Positions 1-11,339 of a stretch of DNA of 64,000 nucleotides are shown piece after piece. Within the stretch, counting starts at the first letter, position 1. The number at the start of each line of letters is the position of its first letter. The notes beneath the pieces are model-generated. The model ran no database searches, was not told where the DNA came from, and worked only from the letters and a program-made list of their open reading frames with translations. Source of the stretch: Ancistrus triradiatus (lineage: Eukaryota > Chordata > Actinopteri > Siluriformes > Loricariidae); the NCBI GenBank assembly GCA_025084515.1, contig JAJAGP010001328.1:1-64000 (forward strand), in the 5' to 3' direction. The translations under genes and the position numbers were made by a program.

Positions 1-480
1 TAAGCCCTACGATGACTTTTACCTCACGCTTCCCAGCATTACCGAATCTAGGCTCCTTCACGAGCCTAGATTATCCCACTGTCCCTGCAAAAGAAATAAA
101 ACGAAAGGAAAACGAACTGAACAAAAGGGCGGAAGCGCGGCGCTCTATAAAGAGCGAATGAGGTTGAGACGGATGAGGTCTCCAACACACGCCTGAGGCC
201 AACGACGATCGCTTTTAATAAAACACCGTAGCGGCGATCGAGCGGCAAAGCGGCGTGTGCAGTCAGATGATCCGACAGCTACTGCCAGTGGCGAAGCTCT
301 TAAATAGCCAAAGGCAGCAGCTGAGGATCATTTGCCTGTGATTGAGCTACTCACTGACAGGGAGCTCAACCACAGCGGCTGCCAGGAGTCATACGAGGAA
401 TGTAGAGCATTGCCACCCTCTACAGTCCATACCTGGTATGACGGTATGACTCCTGACAAAAAAGAAACTCGATTCATTGT
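1..480. other. No gene recognised; possible decayed LTR-like DNA
   Basis: No convincing coding region is visible. A self-complementary CTCTATAAAGAG lies near 143-154 and a perfect 12-bp inverted repeat (caggagtcatac at 383-394, gtatgactcctg at 444-455) lies just before the helicase-like reading frame. These could be the remains of an LTR or of Helentron 5' sequence, but nothing in the sequence decides between them. Confidence 0.3.
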
Positions 481-1421
481 GTGACAAACAAAGAAGTGAA
501 TAACCACAACACAGAAGCTATAGCTGCTCTTTGTTTGAACATAGTTTGTATTGATGCAGAGGACTACAAGAAAGATGAACGAACAGGAGAAATGAAAAGG
601 CAAGTAGCTCCATTAAAAGGCCATAAAGAAAATCTGCCTGATGCCCTACATCTGTCAGAGGGTGCACGCATTGTCATCACAAGGAATTTAGACATAGATG
701 ATGGTTTGGTTAATTGGACATTTGACACAGATTGTCACTAAAGTTGGGAAAGATGGCAATCCGTTTGTGCAATTAATTGGTCTGGAGTTAGATAACCCAC
801 AGCTGGAAAAAAAGACATGCCAGCACGGAAAATGTAATTTACATTGAAAAACTGGAAGAAAAATGTAGGAAAAAGGTACTGGTACGCAGACAGTTTCCTT
901 TGAAGCTGGCATATGCTTGCACCACACATAAAGTACAAGGAATGACATCAGCAGCAGCAGTGGTGTCATTAGAGCGTATGTTTGAACTTGGTATGGCCTA
1001 TGTAGCTCTTAGCAGAACAACCACTTTACAAGGACTTCACATTATTAACTTTAATGAAAACAAGACTTATTGCAATGAAGAAGTTTTAACCTCACTGGAC
1101 AGTATGGCACAGCTGAATGTGGACGTCGTCATGCCACTTTTCACATGTGCCAAACCTGCAGACGAGGCTACACTCACAGTGGTTCATCACAACATCGAGG
1201 GTTTGCACTGTCATTTCGAAGACATGCGCAAACATCATGAAATCTGCTTTGGAGATGTTGTATGTCTCACTGAAACCCACGTTTGGTTTGACAGTGCCTC
1301 AGGAACTCCTTCTGGAAGTATATAACATGTATAGCCGTAAACGACATGTATGTTACAACAGTCATCCACAGATGGCTAGCCAAATGGGTGGGGGTATTGC
1401 AAACTGTAACTACTGAGAAGA
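481..1421 (+). pseudogene. Helentron/Helitron-like RepHel C-terminal helicase joined to endonuclease domain (broken)
   Basis: Remnant of the large rolling-circle transposon protein. Residues encoded at 481-720 match the end region of Pif1-like Helitron helicases (LPDALHLSEGARIVITRN, then DDGLVN). A frameshift follows near 720-750. The frame resumes around 890-1110 with helicase motifs LKLAYACTTHKVQGMT and AYVALSRTTTLQGL. Directly downstream, in the same open frame, VVHHNIEGL, DVVCLTETHV and similar residues look like the start of an apurinic-type endonuclease domain, the arrangement that separates Helentrons/Helitron2 from plain Helitrons. The frame stops at 1323-1325 and nothing further of the endonuclease is intact. 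The Rep (HUH) nuclease and the upstream helicase motifs are absent. The family assignment comes from motif recognition only; element ends were not located. Confidence 0.72.
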
Positions 1422-2100
1422 ACATGCTTCTGGACCCTGTTTTCACATCTGAGCCACAAATTGCATAGATTCTGGTGTATTAAACACATACTACAGCTAT
1501 CACAATCCAGTCTATGCTCTTGTGATATAAAAATGACCAGAAAGCCTCTATCTAGTTAGGTTTTTTTCAGAACGCACTGTTGTACCCTGATGAAGAATTC
1601 GTTGTGTGTAGATAGATGGATCTCTGGTTTAAGTAGAGTGTTCCAGCTGGGCTATATGTAGCCCTTCCATTGGTACACTGGTTTGTTATTTTGCCTTTGT
1701 TATTTTGTGGGGTAATCCTTGGTGGAGATTTTAGTCTCTGTAGGGGGTACGCAGACAGATTTTTAGTCTGAAGTTCTGCGTTTAAAGTTGCCTCGAGCCC
1801 GGCAAGCCTTCGAAGACTAGTACTGGAGTCGATCTAATTCTACACTTATTCTATGGGTCAGCATAGGTGATGTGTAGGAAAAAATTCTAACACTCCAGTA
1901 TAAATAAGACCACTCAACACAAATGTGCCTGTTGCTCCATAAACATAACGAGTGTACAATGTCCTCCCACAGTGTAGTCAAATCCGAATCGTCACTGTCT
2001 CTGCTCATTTTGGTGAGGAAACTGTAGTGTAAAGTAATGGAAGATTAAAATGTAGCTATAGGTCATGTACATAGTTTACGTAGTCCACCAAATTTTTTTT
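1422..2100. other. Decayed DNA downstream of the Helentron remnant
   Basis: No reading frame with recognisable similarity. The stretch may hold the rest of the Helentron endonuclease region and 3' flank, since it lies between the coding remnant and a minisatellite of the kind often carried by Helentrons. No diagnostic terminal hairpin was found. Confidence 0.3.
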
Positions 2101-2692
2101 TTATAATTTTGTTGATTGTATTTAGTGTGTTGCAGAATGCAAAACATACAACAACCCCAACCCCCCCCCCCCCCCCCCAAAAAGTTTTTCCTTTTATAGT
2201 AGTGTATTGTTCCTTAGTGTTTGTTCTGATATTCTCATGTTCTATATTGTTTTGTTGTAGCCTTTACTCTCCAGCTTGGGCTTTTGCATCTGCATAACCT
2301 GTTCAGGTTTTTCAGAAGTTATACAGAAGTTCTACACCATTGCATCCAGGTTGGTATATATAAAAAAACACACACAAAAAAAATAAAATAAATAAATAAA
2401 TAATTTTTTTCATTTTATTCTAGTGTATTGTTCGTTAATGTTCTGTTCTGTTCTAAACTTTACTCTCCAGCTTGTGCTTTTGAGTCTGTATAACCCTTCA
2501 TGTTTTTCAGAAGTAATACAGAAGTTCTACACCTTTTCATCCAGGCTGGTAAAAAAAAAAAAATCCATTTTATTGTAGTGTGATGTCCCTCTTTGTTCTG
2601 TTCTGAAATTTAGAATTCAGCTTGTGATTTCATGCATGTATATAACCTTGATGTGTTTCAGAAGTCCTACAGCATTATGTTCGGACTGGTTA
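2101..2692 (+). repeat. Three-unit minisatellite, roughly 160-200 bp per unit
   Basis: Three successive units share the same order of words: an A- or T-rich start, 'ttttattctagtgtattgttc', 'ctctccagcttg.gcttttg', 'cagaagt.atacagaagttctac', and an end close to 'ccaggctggt'. They lie at about 2185-2355, 2400-2550 and 2565-2690, with the last most divergent. A C-rich run at 2160-2178 and A-rich spacers separate them. Tandem satellites of this size are common inside Helentrons and HINEs, which fits the upstream helicase remnant, but the link is inferred. Confidence 0.65.
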
Positions 2693-2877
2693 TCTGATTT
2701 CGGATAAATGTACATAAGTTCCGACTGTATATATTCATTTAAAGCATGGGTTAGGATGGATGATGATGATGATGATAAAAATACCAGACATGTAAGCCTG
2801 AGAGGATATTCCTCAATGACCGCTGTCTGGAAGTCTGAGTCTGTCCATAAAAAACATTAGACTCATTAACATTGATA
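2693..2877. other. Short unannotated stretch with a GAT microsatellite
   Basis: A short (GATGAT)n run lies near 2758-2776. No gene, terminal repeat or RNA feature is recognisable. Confidence 0.3.
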
Positions 2878-2971
2878 TATGAGTGTTAGCGCAGTGCTTT
2901 AGAGATCCGGCTTCAAATCCCATCCCACACACCTGTGTGGAGTTTGCATGTTCCCCCTGTGTCCGCTTGGG
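2878..2971 (+). mobile_element. tRNA-derived SINE fragment (V-SINE/DANA-like)
   Basis: The fragment has an A-box-like gttagcgcagtg, a B-box-like ggcttcaaatccc, and then 'gtgtggagtttgcatgttc' with 'cctgtgtccgcttggg', which resembles the conserved central domain of vertebrate V-SINEs. The 3' part is missing. Solo LTR Z1 begins at 2976, right after its CGAT target site, so the SINE was probably cut by, or lies beside, that insertion. Assignment is from memory of the family core only. Confidence 0.6.
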
Positions 2972-3552
2972 CGATTGTAGCAAACTAAGACTACACTTTA
3001 ATTGGATTAATTTTTAATTAAACTTTGTTAATTTGGAGAGAACTGACGCGGAGAATTGCGAGGATCTGGCAACCCAGACTGATCTGCGGTTGCACACAGG
3101 ACGTAGTTTCGTAGCTGCTAGCAGCTTTTACCTTTGATATATTTTAATTCCCGATCGCATCTGTATCTTATATAATCGTATATATAGTAGGTTTTTACAA
3201 CATCTTAATCATTTTATTCTCATACCGGCGGATTATATTTTTTTGCCGCTAATCGTTATTTAGTAACTTTACAGGTATACCGGCTTGTGTTTGCAGTAGT
3301 TAGCCATTAGCTAATAACCAGAGTTGCGTCTTCTTCGCAGTAGTGTGTGTTTTTATAAACTTTTTTACAGTCTTTTCCCACTTTCTTTCTGAAATTAGTT
3401 TTTAGTGACGTTTGTGTTGACTAACTTGTATTAAACGCTTAATCGAGCATGCCTTGGGACCATCGGCTGCAGCTGAAACCATATCGTCAAATCGCACCCC
3501 ACAAATCACCATGCCGAAGCTAAGTACACTTAATTCATTAATTGTACTAAAC

Positions 3553-4400
3553 ATGGTTCTGCTGTGCTTGTTCCCTGTGTGGCATGTTTAGTATTCTTCT
3601 CCGTCATTAGGGTAGATTTATTGTGATAGGTGTAGGACTTGTCGCCAGTCTGACGGAGAAGATGGAGTTTTAGAGGCGCGCATCAGACAGTAGGAGCAGG
3701 CTAGCTCAGATCCGAAGCTTAGCAGATATGGATGCGAAAGTGAATTGAGCCCGGCAGAGTCCTCGCAGCGGGCAAGGGGGTGAGCGGTTCGGCGACGTGT
3801 CGTAAGGCTAGTCCACGCGAGCACCAACTCTTACCTGTTCACGTGTCCAACAGGTTTGCCTCCTCAGTGAAACACCACTGAGCAGCCTGTTGAAAGAGCT
3901 CTGGGTCATAGGGGACTGCTCTTTTACGGACACGTGAAACTGCTACCCCTTTAGGGACACCAGCAGATAGAGTTCGCTTGTATCCCCGAGCCAAGTGCTG
4001 GGAATTGTAAACGAGATCTTAGTGAACCGAGAGCCGCAGAGTCTCTAGGATTAGTTGTTCATGTTAGGGGCTATGATACTAAGCCTTCGTCAGTCAGAGG
4101 TTACTAAGGCTAATTTTGTAGAGGTGGTGAGCGTCGAGGCGATGTCCGATGCTTGTAGTGTGCTTCGGCCCATCCCCAATGCGGCGAGGTGACCAGCCAC
4201 AGAGGTTATGGTCGCTGAACTTGTGGCTGTCCAAGTGGTGCTCTGAAAAAAAACAACGTGGGCTATATAGCAACGGGACACCTTTGAGGGTAAGCCTGGC
4301 CTGCTTAGGGGGGACGGTGCCATCCCACCACGGGAGGGTGATCTCTCATCTCCTGCAACATTGCCATAGTCGTATGGCCCGATTGGTTAGGGGTGACTAT
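3553..4400 (+). pseudogene. L2-A ORF1 (SGNH esterase-type protein), broken
   Basis: Corresponds to L2 ORF1, an RNA-binding/esterase-type protein of the LINE ribonucleoprotein. The start lines up with the ATG of L2-F, but two bases are missing straight after it, so the frame is lost within about 40 bases. Recognisable downstream DNA covers the cysteine-rich start, the acidic/helical segment and the esterase region around 3890-4398, ending at the normal ORF1 stop region (matching ...LMARLVRG in L2-E). The esterase motifs are disrupted by frameshifts. Non-functional. Confidence 0.7.
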
Positions 4401-5990
4401 CCAGAGCAGGGGTCAGCAGCAGACAGTACCGGATTAACCAACGTCTGATGGTAGCCATGGCACCGTTCCCACCCAGAACCCACATTCTTGAAACGGTGGT
4501 CTGTTACCCGATCTGCGCTAAAACGTAACGCTCTCAAAAAGGTATGTTTAATAACCTCATAGTATAAAACAGATAGCTGCAAAGAAAATAACAACATTAG
4601 CTAGAGGATTACTTTAAATTAGATCACTTACAAACAAAGCAGTAAATTGCAATGACATGATCACTGATAAACGCTTACACGCTCTGTGTCTCACTGAAAC
4701 TTGGATTAGACCTGATGATTTTAGCCTTAAATGACGTCACCTCTGGGATACAGTATGCTAGTCGCTCTAGTCCAATGGGTCGTCTGGGAGGCATAGCCAC
4801 AATTTTTGACACAGAGTGAGGTGTTAAGCTAAATCCCATTACAAGGCTAATTCTTTTGACATTACTGAGTCTTAATGGATGATCCATCGTTAGGAAGTCA
4901 AAACCACACTCTTTTCAGCTTATCACTATTGACGCCGCCTGCGTCCTATTCAGAATTTCTTCACGGAATTTGCCTAACTGTCTTTCCTGCGTACTACTGT
5001 AACAGATAGGCTTTAATTGAGGGGAGTTCAAGAGTCCCTCTCCTTTGACAATGAGCAGGGACTTTTTGTTCCACTAAAATTGCTTTCGAGTCCATTAGAA
5101 TCAATGGGTATTCACTTCAGAATGTGATGGGACAACCCACCGCTGCTAAGGATACTTTAGATCAATGTAACAATTGGTATCAATATGAGAACCTTGCGGT
5201 TTTCCCGCAAGTGATTCGATTTCAGATCACTAGCTTTTAGTATGGAGTATTCTCTAATAATAAAATCCTTCTGCCTCGTTATAACACCCAAGCGCACTAT
5301 TAACATCTGCTACTCCAGCTGCCGTTTTTAAAACCCAACCTACCAGACTTAAATTCAATACACCGACGGGAGAAATCATCTGAGTGTGTAAATGCAGACA
5401 ATTAGAATGTGTGCTTCGCTAACCCGTGGGACAACCGACTTGCCCCTGGCTAGGGTCAAACGTATAGGGAAAAAAGGATAGCACCATGGTATAATGGGAC
5501 CACACCCGTACCTTAAAGCAAAGACACGGCATTTAGAGTGCAAGTGGCGACTAGTAAAATTGTAGGTGTTTAAGATTGCTTGGAGGACAGCATGGCACGA
5601 GGTACAAAGGATGACCTCACTAAAGCTTAAAAGCTGCATACTTCTCCTTCCAATATAGAGAAAAATAAGCAATAATCCAAGATTTCTCTTTATAGTCTCC
5701 CAAATTACAAAAAACCCCACAGAAAGTGACTCTCCAATTATGTGTAATTGAACAGTAATGATTTCAGGACTTTCTTAATGATAAGATAGAAACATTAGGC
5801 ATAAACAACTCAATTGCCTCATCACATCACCAAACTGTTCAGCAACCTCCAGATGCAGCACAGTGAAGACATCTGTTCAATAGCCGTAAATCAAAATTGA
5901 ATCTTTTACCCAATTACTAATATGAACTATCCGCACTGATCAGCTGTCTAAGTCATTCAAACATTGTTTGTTAGATTCCAATTCCTACAA

Positions 5991-6016
5991 GGGGGGGGGG
6001 GGGGGGGGGGGGGGGG
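5991..6016. repeat. G26 homopolymer inside L2-A ORF2
   Basis: Twenty-six consecutive G residues. Sister L2 copies have 'ctacacgtttactcaaaca' here with no G run. Either a genuine expansion in a dead element or an assembly artefact. Confidence 0.95.
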
Positions 6017-6578
6017 TCTACTCAAACAAGTATTACCTAGTGTTATCGATCCAGTATTAGTATTTTAAAATTCATCCCTTACCTTAGGTATGTGCCCGAA
6101 TCCTTTAAGTGTGCCGTTATCAAACCACTGATTAAAAAAGCCAATTGGACCCTTGTGTGATATCTAATTATAGACAATTCAAATCTACCGCTTCTTCCAA
6201 AATCTTAGAAAAAGCTGTTATCAGAGCTCGTAGTTACCTCCAAAGGAATGAAAAATTTAGGAAAACATTTCAGTATGGCTTCAGGCCCCATCATAGTAAC
6301 TGAAACAGCATTACTTAGGGTATAAAGACTTGTTTAATGTCTTCAGATAAGGGATGTGTTTCTTTTTTTTCTGGTCTGTTAGATTTAAGTGCAGCATTTG
6401 ACACTATAGATCATGATGTGTTACTAAAAGACTAGAAAAAATTACTGTAGGTAGACGGGAGCAGCACTTTTTCGGGTTAAATCCTACTAAATGACGGTAA
6501 CAGTTGTACATATAAAAATCTAAGATCTAAGCTCTCAAAAGTGAAGTTGGCGTGCATCAGGGGTCAGTGATTGGCCCG

Positions 6579-6599
6579 CCCCCCCCCCCCCCCCCCCCC
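6579..6599. repeat. C21 homopolymer inside L2-A ORF2
   Basis: Twenty-one consecutive C residues where sister copies read 'ggcccgcttttattctc'. It is the second long homopolymer in the same element. Confidence 0.95.
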
Positions 6600-9500
6600 A
6601 TGATTCTCTCTGTAATGCTGCCACTGCTCAGTTATTCGTAAACATGGAATTAATTTCCAATGCTATGCAGATGATTAAACGCTGTTACATATCAGCCAAA
6701 AACTAAATGACAGCCTTACAATCAGCAAAATCGAGGACTGTGTAAAGGAATAAAAGATTGGATGTATTTAATTTTCTCTTACTAACTCAGATAAAACTGA
6801 GGGTGCTATTAGTGGGAACAAGGCTGTGAGAGACAGGTTACTACATCTATCCTAAATCTAGATGGATGTCCAGTATTGCCCAGTCGTCTGTAAAAAACGT
6901 AGGGGTCACATTTGAATCAGATCTCTCCTTTGATGCGCAAATTAGACGCATCACTCGAATTGCTTTCTTTCCAATTTACGTAATATCGCTAAACTTAGAA
7001 ATATCCTCTTTTTAATGATGCAGAAAAACTGTTCATCGTTTATAAACTCACGGTTGGATTACTGTAAGCATACTTTATGGATGCTCTAGTAAATCTATAA
7101 ATAAACTTCAGTTAGTTCAGAATGAGCTTGCCGAGTGCTAACTCGAACTAGAAAATTTGATCATATCACTCCTGTTCTTTCCTCACTGCACTGAGTTACC
7201 AGTCAAATTCCGATGATAAAAAATACTTCTTATAACTTATAAAGCCTACATGGGGCCGGCCCCACAGTATCTTGAGTGACTCTTAGAGTTGTTACAAATC
7301 CAACTCGCACTCGTTCGCAGGGTGCAGGACTTTCTTTTTAGTTCATAGAATTAAAACGTCAGCCGGGGGAAAGGCTTCTAATACATGGCCCCCCAAACTA
7401 TGGAATAAACTTCCCCACTAATCGTTCGAGATTCAGACACTCCTCCAAAGTTTTAAGTTTCTAGGCTAAAGACATACCTATTTACGCAGGCTTTGGGAAT
7501 AGATTTTTAGGACCAGGTGGCATGGTTTTGGGTTGCTGGGCCAGAGTCTGGAGTATGTCTGACCTGCCTGCTTGTCCGCTAGCCGGGCGTGTCGAGTGGG
7601 CGGTCTGGCTCGAACTAGGCTTCGGTCCTCGTGATCTTACTCATGCATCCTTGGCCTTAGATAAGAGGCAGAGCTGGGGGTTCAGGTCAAAGGAGTCTTA
7701 TGGTATCAGAGACGAGGGTTGCTGTCTTCTGCCCGGATCGTTGGGGTTGCCATGTCTCATGTGATCCTATGGCTGTGTTCCACCAGTTCTCCTCTTTCTA
7801 GCTTCTAGCTTGTTGGCTGGCTATAGCTAATGCTGCCGGGGTCTCATGCTTGACACTTGGCATCAGTGTTGACATGGCATCAGTGATTGTTAATAAACAC
7901 TGTGTCTTAATCAATAACTAATTACATTTTCGTTTATCTCCGAGCTGTGTTCCGGCAGTTCCGGCACTACACATGATGTACATCTGATGGAGCTCCACTG
8001 TGCCTGTTAATTCACTTTATTCGCCATGACTCCATGACTTAGTTCGCTCTTAGATTTATCATCTAAGCCACCCAAGGAGGTTGGGTCCCTTTTTGAGTCT
8101 TGGTCTCCCAAGGTTTCTTCTAGAACTAGGGAGTTTTTCCTTGCCCACCAAACTGTCGCCAGGCTTGCTCCATTGAGAATTGGACGTAGTTATTAGGAGA
8201 TAATCTAAACCTGTAAAGTGCTTGAGACAAAGCTCATTGTAAAAAGCGCTATATAAATAAATATGACTTGACTTGTTAATTAAAAATATATATATTAATT
8301 ATTAAGAAATACGAGGCACCCACCAAATCGATAATGATAAATTATAAATAATTAACGCCCGATCTGGAAACCAGGACAAAGAAACAACAACCTTGATAAG
8401 TCTAGTTCTGAATAGTGAATCGAGTAGTTTTCTAGGACCTTTGAATGAAGGAGCTCTCAAAACCAGGCGGTAACTTCAAAAAAGGTTTATAAAACACAAA
8501 GTTAGTAAACTACAAACAAGCAAATACAAAAGATTATCTAAGGAATAACGGAGTGTGATCACGAGTTAACAATCATAACTGACGCTGAAAAGGATGTATC
8601 ACAGTCTGGAGAACAGGGAAGATGGCAAGCGTACATCTTACAGAGTAAAACGGAAACCAAGATTGACTCTATGTTTAACTTATCGTAGCGTAATATTACT
8701 AACGGTGCAATGCTACTGGTAACCTTAAGTACGTTGCGTGGGGATTAGTATGTTAAATTACTTAGGCGTGAATAAGTCTCTGTTGAAGCGTGGTTAAAGA
8801 TTTAACAAATTGAGACCGAAGCCTAGGGAACCCAGACTTACGCCATAAATGGAATCGCATGGAAGGTCACCGAGTGGTTCGGGATACCACCCTGGCCTAG
8901 CCGCCAAAAGGACACGATATGGGGATCTTTAGCGTCCGTCTGGACACCGTATCCGACCGGCTCTTCAGCGGTTAGCTCTTTGGGTCTCTGCGACACAGTT
9001 GACTGTGACTAAAATGGCGTCCTTCCCGATTTAGGCTGAGGTCTTCACGCTACTCGGCGTCTCGCATGCGTAAAATCAGGATTTATCTTGGCCACAGATA
9101 AAGGTGGAGTTGGCGGCGTTTCTAATACCACGAGCTTCAACAAAAAAATTGAAAAACTTGGATGGTACAAAAATGGTCGAGCTTAGAGTCTGGTTGGTCT
9201 GTTAAAACTATCTTTCTAGTTCAGCGATAGCGCATATTAAGGACTGCTGATCAGGAGAACTTTAAGTAAATGCGAAAATTGGTAAAATGAATAATCAAAA
9301 ATGTTCACAAAAAGAAAAAAACATAAAAACACATAGACAACAAGACTACACACGAATTGAAGCTAACTTAGGCTACTGGTGTCCGGTTGTCTTTTACATG
9401 CTCAGCTCAGGGGCGGCCGGAGGCGGGGACCACAAGGAGCTTGCCCTTACTAGCCAATGAGAAGATGATCCTCAGCAAAGCTCTCCTATCGCGGTTGCCT

Positions 9501-10564
9501 TATTTCACCATAAGCCACAGAGTTTAACTTGGATTAAATAATATTCCAGTATCTAAAAGAGATTGAAAAGTATCACACAATACAAAAAATCCTCAAAGTT
9601 ACAAAAGTTTAGATGCAGACTTCGTTGTAAGGTTCAGTGATCAAAAGCACCTTTGAATTGATAACTTAGAAAATCGATAAAGCATTCTAATACAGCGCAG
9701 GCATTTTACTATACTTTTAACTAAACCAATTACTTGATTAATACAAGCTGTAGGAAACGGTAATTGATAAATAACTTCATGTTTGTTGCACAAATATAAA
9801 AACCCGATCGATCAAAACAATAGGGCAAAAGCTGTTATTTCTTATATCATACTAAAACCAGATAAACTAATATCAAAACAAAAAGATAAGTATACTAAAA
9901 CATCATCAAGTAGATAGGAAGATACATAAATTCAGTACATACATAGTATAATCTGTAATGGTGTGTGGATATAAAAGAATATCCTTGATCAACTCTTTGT
10001 ATGAATCATTTAAATGTATATAGCATGTTTGGACTCTCAGGATCCAAAACTTATTGGTTATGTAACTAAAAGGTTTCGATGAAGAATAACTGTCCAGAAA
10101 GAGTTTGAATTACAATTAAAGTTTGTCTCTTTCGAACAAAAGGCTGAGTTCTTGGTTTTTTTAAGAGGGAAGGCCATAGTCTCTTGACCGTTTCTTGGAT
10201 GTCGTAAATCTCCAGGGGGCCTTCTGGCGCCAGGCTTGGGTGATAAGGTTTGCAAGAGAGGCTGTGATGACAGAGTTCAACTATGGGGAACGGAAAGTCG
10301 TTAATTTTTGCAAAAGTTCAGAAGACAATAAGCAAGCTGGTGGCCTTGAAACGTTGATCTAAGATTAGCAAAGGACTTAGGTATGATTGGAGATGTCGAA
10401 GGTTATATTGTCTTGTTTGAACAGACATCAAATTCCGTTGGAGTCAAAGGTGGGGGGGTTAAGATCCTGTCCAGATGTAGGGTCTTCTTGAATTCCAAGA
10501 TGTTGTAAAGTTTACGACTTGGGGGAAGAAGGTAAAGAGAGGGAGATACAGCGATCACGCTACA

Positions 10565-11339
10565 CGATGTATACATTAATCTTAGTCTTTCAGCCCTAGT
10601 ACATGTTCAAAGTTAGCAGGTATTTTGTAAGTGTATGCTGCATTGTTAAATACTGAGCAGAGACTTGAGGTTTGTACTTGAGGTTAAGTACTGCATACTG
10701 CATGCTAACATATAGTTAAAAGGATTGCCTTTACAGTCCTGTTATTGCACTTTGTCACCTTCAGTGCATGTTCATGTTTTTCAACAAGTCTTTTAAAAAT
10801 GTAAAATTGTAATAATGAAATATCTTCAAGTTTGAAGTATTGTATTTATTGTGTAATTTCCTCCAAATTCCAGCTTTTTGAGCATTCATTACATGTAAGC
10901 TGTGTTTATTTCTCAGCACCATCACACCACTGAGTCTTATCAAAGGTTAAACCTGTATTTTGCGGATAGCAGGTGTGCTGACCTACACTTTGACACAGGC
11001 AGCATTCAGCTTTTGAAAACTGGTTCAAACTAAGACAAAGACTAAGCTGTTGTACTCGAGTCCAGTCTCAGCCTCAATTGGACTCGGTGTCATCTCAGTC
11101 TCGGGGTAAAGTGGACTCGGTAGTTGATGTTGAGACCAGCCGAGTGCAATGCATCTGTACGAGGTAACGTTAATTATTATAAACTGAAATCAATGAAGTA
11201 GTTTGATTTTATTGCTTCATTTGAATATGTCCGCAAAATCCAGAATTATTATTAAATTTCCACATTTAATAATAAAACTGGGTATAATTTATGTTGTTTG
11301 CCATATTCAGATAACTTTATGTAGTGACTTCTGATTACA
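10565..11339. other. Unannotated spacer between solo LTRs Z1 and Z2
   Basis: AT-rich DNA with no supported gene. Around 11055-11150 there are several copies of the word gactcgg/cgagtcc in both orientations (actcgagtcc, ggactcggtg, ggactcggta), probably the eroded end of a short repeat. Nothing else is recognisable. Confidence 0.35.

Larger units (their letters stand above)
4560..7510 (+). pseudogene. L2-A ORF2 (endonuclease/reverse transcriptase), broken
   Basis: Nucleotide-level match to ORF2 of L2-B and L2-E along its whole length: endonuclease region 4600-5480, linker 5480-5990, reverse transcriptase 6000-7000, C-terminal part to about 7510. Frequent 1-2 base insertions and deletions mean that no reading frame above about 110 codons survives. 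The G26 run at 5991-6016 replaces about four bases found in sister copies, and the C21 run at 6579-6599 sits just after the conserved VPQGSVLGP region. The catalytic YADD position near 6665 reads through altered sequence. Confidence 0.75.
3034..8272 (+). mobile_element. L2-A: full-length but heavily eroded L2/CR1-clade LINE
   Basis: It lies inside Z1 between two copies of ttgttaatt (3025-3033 and 8273-8281), a probable target duplication. The start (5' UTR with 'gaggatctggcaaccc' and 'attttaattcccgatcgcat') matches L2-F. The end carries the L2 3' block 'cccaaggaggttgggtccc', 'aaagcgctatataaataaa' and tgact repeats. At 5.2 kb it is the only copy here running from the 5' UTR to the tail without a large deletion. 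It has far more single-base gains and losses than L2-B or L2-E, plus G26 and C21 runs inside ORF2. Confidence 0.85.
2976..10564 (-). mobile_element. Solo LTR Z1 (about 2.3 kb) interrupted by L2-A
   Basis: The outer ends are TGTAGC at 2976 and GCTACA at 10559-10564, flanked by a 4-bp duplication CGAT (2972-2975 and 10565-10568). Removing the nested L2 and its duplicated target leaves about 2.34 kb, matching copies Z2 and Z3. TG...CA ends, a 4-bp target duplication, an AATAAA signal in the sister copy and no other terminal inverted repeat point to a long retroviral- or Ty3-type LTR left after recombination. No internal region is present anywhere in the window. Orientation is set by the sister copy's polyadenylation signal. 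Confidence 0.72.

Noticed and set aside
7522..7764. 80-codon frame after L2-A ORF2
   Set aside because: L2 3' UTR sequence; not open in other copies.
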